Shown: positions 58,947 through 64,000 of the stretch, piece after piece
How the letters are laid out: every line of letters begins with the position of its first letter
How positions within the stretch are numbered: the first letter of the stretch is position 1
Source: Ruegeria sp. ANG-R
Lineage (GTDB): Bacteria > Pseudomonadota > Alphaproteobacteria > Rhodobacterales > Rhodobacteraceae
Assembly (NCBI RefSeq): GCF_000813985.1
Contig: NZ_JWLJ01000011.1
Coordinates: 310,001 to 374,000 of the forward strand
Reading direction: 5' to 3'
Length of the DNA: 64,000 bases
The notes under the pieces: model-generated
Seen by the model: the letters and a program-made list of their open reading frames with translations, nothing else
What the model was told of the DNA's origin: nothing
Databases searched by the model: none
Position numbers and translations under genes: made by a program

Positions 58947-58974
58947 AGGCCAAACCCTGCGCCCTCGCCTAAGC

Positions 58975-59784
58975 TTAGTCCTTTTTCGCTGCGCGCAGCA
59001 TCTGACCCATCATCTGGCCAAACTTGCCTGAGCCGCGCTGATACAAAGCCCCATCAACCGCCATGACCGTGCCGCTGATATAGCTGGCCATATCGGAGCT
59101 GAGAAACAGGCAGGCATTGGCCACATCCTGCGGCTGACCCCAACGCCCCAGCGGGACGTCTCGGCGCAGTTCTTCATGGGCGTTTTCGGTCGGGGCGAGC
59201 CGTTTGGCGCCTTCGGTTCCCTCGATAAAGCCCGGCACGACCGAGTTCACGCGAATGCCCTCGACACCCCATTCCATCGACAGGGTTCGGGTGATCTGAT
59301 CGACGCCCGCTTTGGCTGCGCAGACATGGGCCTGACCTTCGTAAGGCAGATAGGATTGTGGGGCCGAGATGTTGATGATGCTGGCACCGGGACGTTTAAG
59401 ATAGGGATAGGCCCCTTTCATGACGTGGATCGTGCCCATCAGATCGATATCTATGACTGCCTTGAACGCGTTGACCGACATTTCCGATGCCAGCGCCGGG
59501 AAGTTGCCTGCTGCGCCCGAGACCAGCACGTCAAAATCTCCGAGCGCGTCGTGGAACTGTTTCAGCCCCGTCGCCACGGCTTCTGGGTCACGCACGTCAA
59601 ACGCTGCACCGATGGCATCTTTTGCACCAGCGGCTTTCAAAGCCGCGACCGTATCGTCAACCTTGTCCTGCGACCGGCTGGCAACGGCCAGTTTGGCACC
59701 CGAGGCCGCAAAGGCCTCGGCAATGCCACGATTGATGCCGCTGGTGCCGCCAATGACGATGACGGTTTTTCCTGAAAAATCCAT
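58975..59784 (-). CDS. SDR-family oxidoreductase, 2,4-dienoyl-CoA reductase (DECR2)-like
   Basis: 269 residues. The N-terminal VIVIGGTSGINRGIAEAFA NAD(P)-binding loop, N-F-P-A at the NNAG position (SGAAGNFPA) and the PQSY...QAHVCAAKAGVDQITRTLSMEWG segment match peroxisomal 2,4-dienoyl-CoA reductases: the usual YxxxK Tyr is absent (Val at that place) while the Lys is kept. PGFIEGTEGAKRLAP and PLGRWGQPQDVANACLFL also fit. Plausible role: reduction of dienoyl-CoA in fatty-acid oxidation. Downstream of ALDH16 on the same strand, 24 bases away. Confidence 0.85.
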   Translation of the reverse strand: MDFSGKTVIVIGGTSGINRGIAEAFAASGAKLAVASRSQDKVDDTVAALKAAGAKDAIGAAFDVRDPEAVATGLKQFHDALGDFDVLVSGAAGNFPALASEMSVNAFKAVIDIDLMGTIHVMKGAYPYLKRPGASIINISAPQSYLPYEGQAHVCAAKAGVDQITRTLSMEWGVEGIRVNSVVPGFIEGTEGAKRLAPTENAHEELRRDVPLGRWGQPQDVANACLFLSSDMASYISGTVMAVDGALYQRGSGKFGQMMGQMLRAAKKD

Positions 59785-59808
59785 GTAGGCCTCCCCTGGC
59801 AGGGAGCC

Positions 59809-62142
59809 CTACTCGCCGTAGGGCACCCAGATGTTTTTCACTTCGGTCGCAGCCTGAAGGAAGCGGCGGGAATGGTCCACGCCCCAATCGATTGCCGTTG
59901 CGTTATTCACCCAGGTTCGCTTCAGGTTCCCGGCTGAGACGACCTCGATCTCTTTTGACAGATCGGTGGATGAGAACGACCAGACCGCGTCCACGTTCAG
60001 ATGCGAGGCCAGCGGTTTTGCCAGTTCCGCATGGCTGCCAGTCAGGATGTTGACCACGCCAGCGGGGACGTCCGAGGTTTCGAGGATCTGGTAAAAATCT
60101 GTGGCTGCCAGCGGATAAGGCTCGGATGCCACCAGAACTGTCCGGTTGCCCATCGCAATTGCTGGTGCCATGGCCGAGACAAGGCCCAACAGGGGCACTT
60201 CGTCGGCGCAAAGGGCACCGATCACGCCAACGGACTCTTTCATCGCAATAGCAACACCGCGGATCGGAACGCCATGTACCTGACCGTCATATTTGTCGGC
60301 CCAGGCAGCAGCTGTGAACAGACGCTGGATCGAGGCATCGACCTCTTTCGCGCCGTCCTTCTTGCCAGCCATGGCGTCGATGCGAGCGGCGAATTCATCG
60401 GCACGGGCCGAGAGATTTTCGCCGATGTAATACAGAATCTGCGCCCGCAGATGACCGGTGGTTTTGGACCAGCCTTTGGCACCTGCCGCAGCTTCAACCG
60501 CATTGCGCACGTCCTTGCGGTTGGCAACGCCCACATGGCCCAGCAGACCGGACTTGCCCCAAACGGGTTTGGAATAACCGCTGTCGGGCCGCGCCTGTTT
60601 GCCGCCGACATACATCTTGGCAGTACGATCGATGGGGTCAACCGGAGGACCTTCGCCCATGGTCGACTCGATCTTCGCCAGCGGTTTACCTTTGCCCTTG
60701 GGCTTTGTGTATGCCGCCAGACCTTCCCAGCCGCCTTCGCGACCAAAGCCGCTTTCGCGCACGCCGCCGAACCCGGCAGCGGCGTCGAACAGGTTGGTGG
60801 CGTTTACCCAGACCACGCCCGCAACCAGCTTGGGCGCAATATCTAAGGCGAGGTTCACGTTCTCGGTCCAGACCGTCGCGGCCAGCCCGTAACGGGTGTT
60901 GTTTGCCAGCTCGACTGCCTCTTCCGGAGTGCGGAAGGTAGACGACACCAGAACCGGGCCAAAAATTTCCTCCTGCATCAGCGGGTCCGAGGTTTCGAGG
61001 CCTGAGATCAGTGTCGGCGGGTAATAGCAGCCATTTGCGGGCAACTCGCAGGTGGCTTGATGCACATGGCCAGCCGTGTTGCTCTCGACCATGCCTTTGA
61101 TGGTTTGCAGCTGGACCGGGTCCACAACTGCGCCCACATCGATGCATTTGTCCAGAGGGTCGCCGATGCGCAGCGTGTCCATCCGGGCGCGTAGCTTTTC
61201 ATGGAAACGGTCGGCGATGCCTTCCTGTACCAACAGGCGAGACCCAGCACAGCAGACCTGGCCCTGGTTGAACCAGATCGCGTCGACCAGACCTTCGATG
61301 GCGCTGTCGATATCGGCGTCGTCAAAGACGATATAGGCGGATTTACCACCCAGCTCCAAAGTCAGTTCCTTGCCCGAACCTGCGGTGGCTTCGCGGATAC
61401 GGCGGCCAACCACGGTCGAGCCGGTAAAGGCAACCTTGTCCACGTCCGCGTTCACGATCATCTCGCCCACGGCACCGTCACCGGTGATGATGTTGACCAC
61501 GCCTTTCGGCAGCCCGGCCTGCGAGCAGATATCGGCGAACAGCAAAGCGGTCAGCGACGTATATTCGGCTGGTTTCAAAACCACCGTGTTGCCCATCGCA
61601 ATCGCCGGGGCGATTTTCCACGCCAGCATCAGTAGGGGGAAGTTCCACGGTATGATTTGCCCGCAAACGCCCAGTGCTTCGGCATCGGGCAGTTCGCTTT
61701 CCATCAACTGCGCCATGCCAGCGTGGTAATAGAAATGCCGCTGTGCCAGCGGGATGTCGATATCGCGCGATTCACGGATCGGCTTACCGTTGTCGAGGCT
61801 TTCCAGCACGGCAAACAGGCGCGAATGCTTCTGCAGCAGGCGTGCAATCGCGTAGAGATAACGTGCACGTCCCGCACCACCCAGCTTCTCCCACTTGGGT
61901 TGCGCTTTACGTGCAGCAGAAACCGCGGCGTCCACGTCACCCTGTTTCGCTTGCGTCAGCTTGGCCAGAACCTCTCCGGTCGCCGGGTTGCGGCTGTCAA
62001 ACCCTTTGCCGGGCTTGGTGAATGCGCCGTCGATATAGTGGCCGAACTTGTCGCCCTGATCGACCAGCCAGGCCAATGCCTCGGCTGCGCTTTCGGGGGC
62101 GGGGCCGTAGTCCATGGCCTCGAAAATCTCTTTGACTGTCAT
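59809..62142 (-). CDS. Two-domain aldehyde dehydrogenase, ALDH16 family
   Basis: 777 residues: an N-terminal complete ALDH (catalytic Cys297 in FNQGQVCCAGS, Glu264 in LELGGK, PWNFP) and a C-terminal second ALDH-like domain (about 520-777) lacking the nucleophile, used for dimer structure in bacterial ALDH16. The NAD+-linked oxidation of an aldehyde is expected. It lies between deoC (75 bases upstream) and an SDR gene, so acetaldehyde from deoxyribose phosphate is a reasonable substrate (inference). Confidence 0.92.
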   Translation of the reverse strand: MTVKEIFEAMDYGPAPESAAEALAWLVDQGDKFGHYIDGAFTKPGKGFDSRNPATGEVLAKLTQAKQGDVDAAVSAARKAQPKWEKLGGAGRARYLYAIARLLQKHSRLFAVLESLDNGKPIRESRDIDIPLAQRHFYYHAGMAQLMESELPDAEALGVCGQIIPWNFPLLMLAWKIAPAIAMGNTVVLKPAEYTSLTALLFADICSQAGLPKGVVNIITGDGAVGEMIVNADVDKVAFTGSTVVGRRIREATAGSGKELTLELGGKSAYIVFDDADIDSAIEGLVDAIWFNQGQVCCAGSRLLVQEGIADRFHEKLRARMDTLRIGDPLDKCIDVGAVVDPVQLQTIKGMVESNTAGHVHQATCELPANGCYYPPTLISGLETSDPLMQEEIFGPVLVSSTFRTPEEAVELANNTRYGLAATVWTENVNLALDIAPKLVAGVVWVNATNLFDAAAGFGGVRESGFGREGGWEGLAAYTKPKGKGKPLAKIESTMGEGPPVDPIDRTAKMYVGGKQARPDSGYSKPVWGKSGLLGHVGVANRKDVRNAVEAAAGAKGWSKTTGHLRAQILYYIGENLSARADEFAARIDAMAGKKDGAKEVDASIQRLFTAAAWADKYDGQVHGVPIRGVAIAMKESVGVIGALCADEVPLLGLVSAMAPAIAMGNRTVLVASEPYPLAATDFYQILETSDVPAGVVNILTGSHAELAKPLASHLNVDAVWSFSSTDLSKEIEVVSAGNLKRTWVNNATAIDWGVDHSRRFLQAATEVKNIWVPYGE

Positions 62143-62217
62143 TGTTCTTGTCCTTTTCCCGGGGCTTCGCCCGTTCAGCGCTGAAATCGCTCCACCGGAG
62201 CGATTTCCGGGCGCGCC

Positions 62218-63219
62218 TCACCCCATAGAATGACGGTAACCGGCGGAATATGCGCCTGTCACATAGTGTTCTAACTGCCGCTCAATGTCGCCCAGCAGTG
62301 ATGAGGCACCAAAGCGGAACAGATCTGGTTCCAGCCAGCGGTCACCCAGCTCATCCTTGATCAGCGACAGGTAGACAAGTGCATCCTTGGCTTTTGATAT
62401 TCCGCCCGCCGGCTTGTAGCCTACGCGATATCCCGTGCGGTCATAGTAGTCCCGGATCGCGCGGATCATTACCAGCGACACAGGCAAGGTTGCATTGACG
62501 CTTTCCTTCCCGGTCGAGGTTTTGATGAAGTCCGCTCCTGCCATCATGCAAACCAGCGAGGCGCGGGCGACGTTGCGCAGGCTGCCCAACTCACCGGTTG
62601 CCAGAATGGCTTTGACATGGGCATCGCCGCAGGCCACGCGGAACGCTTTCATTTCGTCATACAGGGCCTGCCAGTCGCCGGACAGCACATGACGGCGCGA
62701 GATGACGATGTCGATCTCTTCGGCACCCGCTTTCACACTTTCTTCGATCTCGGCCACACGCAGATGGAACGGAGAGAGCCCGGCCGGGAAGCCAGTGGAA
62801 ACCGCAGCGACCGGAATGCCAGTGCCTTCCAATGCGTCCACAGCCGTTTCGATCATATCGTGGTAGACACAAACCGCTCCGGTTGTGATTGGTGGCATGT
62901 CCAGTGCCTGCAGGACCGAGGGCGCTACGGGTTGGCGCGCCTTGGCGCACAGGCGGCGAACCCGCCCCACCGTATCATCGCCAGACAGGGTGGTCAGGTC
63001 GATCATCGTGATCGCTTTCAACAACCAGGCAGCCTGATATTCCTTCTTCACAGACCGTCGGCCGGGCAGGGTCGCGGCGCGGCGTTCGATGGCCGAAGTA
63101 TTGGCCTGTACGGCCCTCACCCAATCCAGGTCAAGATCCATTCCCGGGTTCCGGGGTTCTGTAACTTGCGGCAGATGCGGGGTGCGCACGGGGCTTTCTG
63201 AGCTCTGCGTTTCCATCAT
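62218..63219 (-). CDS. deoC: Deoxyribose-phosphate aldolase
   Basis: 333 residues, the long form with an N-terminal extension (about 1-70). Splits 2-deoxyribose-5-phosphate into glyceraldehyde-3-phosphate and acetaldehyde. The Schiff-base Lys is in FIKTSTGK, with the second Lys in YKPAGGI and the VSTGFPAG loop. AAAGGACGGA lies before two adjacent ATGs (63219 and 63216); either could be used. First gene of the deoC-ALDH16-SDR transcript. Confidence 0.95.
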   Translation of the reverse strand: MMETQSSESPVRTPHLPQVTEPRNPGMDLDLDWVRAVQANTSAIERRAATLPGRRSVKKEYQAAWLLKAITMIDLTTLSGDDTVGRVRRLCAKARQPVAPSVLQALDMPPITTGAVCVYHDMIETAVDALEGTGIPVAAVSTGFPAGLSPFHLRVAEIEESVKAGAEEIDIVISRRHVLSGDWQALYDEMKAFRVACGDAHVKAILATGELGSLRNVARASLVCMMAGADFIKTSTGKESVNATLPVSLVMIRAIRDYYDRTGYRVGYKPAGGISKAKDALVYLSLIKDELGDRWLEPDLFRFGASSLLGDIERQLEHYVTGAYSAGYRHSMG

Positions 63220-63301
63220 TCCGTCCTTTTGGAGGTTCGCGTCAAATTCGCATGGGACGCGGCGAAAGGGAAGGTGTGCCAATAGCCGGAAGTGGTAAAA
63301 T

Positions 63302-63319
63302 TTTGACCAAATGGACAAA
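63302..63319. promoter_or_regulatory. Imperfect inverted repeat upstream of deoC
   Basis: TTTGACCA-AA-TGGACAAA (8-2-8 with one mismatch) 82 bases before the deoC start. Possibly an operator for a deoxyribose regulator; no such regulator gene is in view. Confidence 0.35.
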
Positions 63320-63333
63320 AATATGGGTTTTCT

Positions 63334-63348
63334 TGCGAATAATTCGCA
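63334..63348. promoter_or_regulatory. Fur/Mur-type metal box, copy 1
   Basis: TGCGAAT-A-ATTCGCA, a perfect 7-1-7 inverted repeat 68 bases before the metal-binding protein gene. It fits the alphaproteobacterial Fur/Mur 7-1-7 pattern rather than the Zur site. Confidence 0.7.
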
Positions 63349-63363
63349 TTTGCATTGACTTAG

Positions 63364-63380
63364 TTGCGAATGGTTCTCAT
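63364..63380. promoter_or_regulatory. Fur/Mur-type metal box, copy 2
   Basis: TTGCGAAT-G-GTTCTCAT, an imperfect copy of the same box 31 bases (about three helix turns) after the first, next to the start region. Two boxes at this spacing suggest cooperative repression by metal. Confidence 0.6.
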
Positions 63381-63416
63381 ATTTGAGTGTAGCAGGACAC
63401 CTGAACGGAGTCGGAC

Positions 63417-64000
63417 ATGATTCGTCGCACCTTTCTTGCAGCATTGGCGTTCGTAGCTGCATTGCCGGCTGTCGCCATGGCCGAGGCACCACTGAAAGTG
63501 GTCGCCACCACCGGCATGATTGCCGATGCGGCCCGTCAAGTCGGCGGCGATCAGGTTGAGGTCAAAGGCTTGATGGGCCCAGGTGTCGACCCACACGCCT
63601 ACCGCCAGACCCGCACCGATATCCTGGCGATGACCCGGGCCGATCTGGTGTTGTGGCACGGTCTCTATCTGGAAGCGCAGATGGAAGACTTCTTTGACGA
63701 TCTGGGGCGCAAGCGGACGGTGGTCGCCGTGGCGGATGGCCTCGACACATCGAAACTGCGCGCCCATGACGATTACGCCGACAAATACGATCCTCACGTG
63801 TGGATGAGCCCTGCTCTGTGGCGCGATGTGGTGATCGAGGTGCAAGAGGCGCTCACCAAAGCCCGTCCCGAAGCGGCAGATGAGTTTGCAGCCAACACGC
63901 AGGCGTTTCTGGCCGAGATCGACCAGCTGGATGCCTATGGCAAACAGGCGCTGGCCTCGGTTCCCGAGAATGACCGGGTATTGGTGACCGCGCATGACGC
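63417..64000 (+). CDS. sitA: Metal ABC transporter substrate-binding protein (SitA/MntC-like), 3'-truncated
   Basis: About 194 residues visible, running off the right edge. Signal peptide 1-22 (ending AMA), then the cluster A-I fold: VVATTGMIADAARQVGGD, MGPGVDPHAYRQTRTD (first metal His) and DPHVWMSPALW (second His). Delivers Mn2+, Fe2+ or Zn2+ to an ABC importer. The upstream pair of Fur/Mur-like boxes favours manganese or iron over zinc. ATG 63417 has CGGAG six bases upstream. The permease and ATPase genes should follow outside the window. Confidence 0.88.
   Translation, partial: MIRRTFLAALAFVAALPAVAMAEAPLKVVATTGMIADAARQVGGDQVEVKGLMGPGVDPHAYRQTRTDILAMTRADLVLWHGLYLEAQMEDFFDDLGRKRTVVAVADGLDTSKLRAHDDYADKYDPHVWMSPALWRDVVIEVQEALTKARPEAADEFAANTQAFLAEIDQLDAYGKQALASVPENDRVLVTAHD

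Overview
The window looks like chromosomal DNA of a marine Rhodobacteraceae (Roseobacter group) alphaproteobacterium. The DNA is GC-rich, and housekeeping genes sit in short, tightly overlapping operons (ATGA, GTGA and TTGA junctions are common). Lineage markers include a VPLPA-type C-terminal sorting signal, a two-domain bacterial ALDH16, a DUF1674 (SDHAF4-like) gene, a DUF3035 lipoprotein beside an M16 protease pair, CtrA-type full sites (TTAA-N7-TTAAC) and a TmpA/TmpB-type phosphonate operon. I see no tRNA, rRNA, CRISPR array, transposase or phage structural gene. Both ends cut genes: a FemAB-like acyltransferase on the left and a metal ABC transporter binding protein on the right.

Region by region. 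1-5.4 kb: acyltransferase, pterin dehydratase, three small secreted or lipoproteins, a Prx5-type peroxiredoxin divergent from a ferredoxin reductase, rsmD and a HAD phosphatase. 5.4-11 kb: map, sfsA, a CinA/MoaB-like protein, a GNAT, an AhpD-like protein and an OmpA-like protein; map and sfsA are separated by a GC-poor patch with an immunity-protein-like gene. 11-16 kb: an SbtA-type permease divergent from an OxyR-like LysR regulator, a second LysR, a DUF4399 protein, and an ArsR regulator that shares a perfect palindrome with a NIPSNAP-monooxygenase pair. 16-26 kb: fadH, rppH, two small envelope proteins, the nth-adenosine kinase operon, an Ada-like methyltransferase, a SigZ-like sigma factor followed by a glutathione transferase, and an aldehyde dehydrogenase with a TetR-type operator. 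26-29.5 kb: 1-Cys peroxiredoxin, a Hint-domain protein and a PLP decarboxylase.

29.5-45 kb holds the ribosome and RNA cluster rbfA-DUF2233-truB-DUF1643-RTX-rpsO and, on the same strand, pnp. About 8.9 kb separates rpsO from pnp: an ArsR-SRPBCC-DUF1761 operon, a LysR with a divergent sulfatase, a BCCT transporter, about 1 kb of sparse DNA and a VPLPA-CTERM surface protein. 45-50 kb: dapB, a DUF2306 membrane protein, then a three-gene operon (TmpA-like and TmpB-like oxygenases plus an AllA-like protein) divergent from its likely LysR regulator. In known TmpA/TmpB systems the two oxygenases turn 2-(trimethylammonio)ethylphosphonate into glycine betaine and phosphate.

50-58.5 kb: rsmB, a heparinase II/III family protein, purH, lspA, a DUF3035 lipoprotein and an active/inactive M16 peptidase pair. 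58.6-64 kb: a small membrane protein behind a CtrA-type site, then deoC, ALDH16 and a DECR2-like reductase on the minus strand. deoC is divergent from a SitA-like manganese/iron binding protein whose promoter carries two Fur/Mur-type boxes. The deoC-ALDH16 order suggests that acetaldehyde from deoxyribose phosphate is oxidised by the adjacent dehydrogenase.
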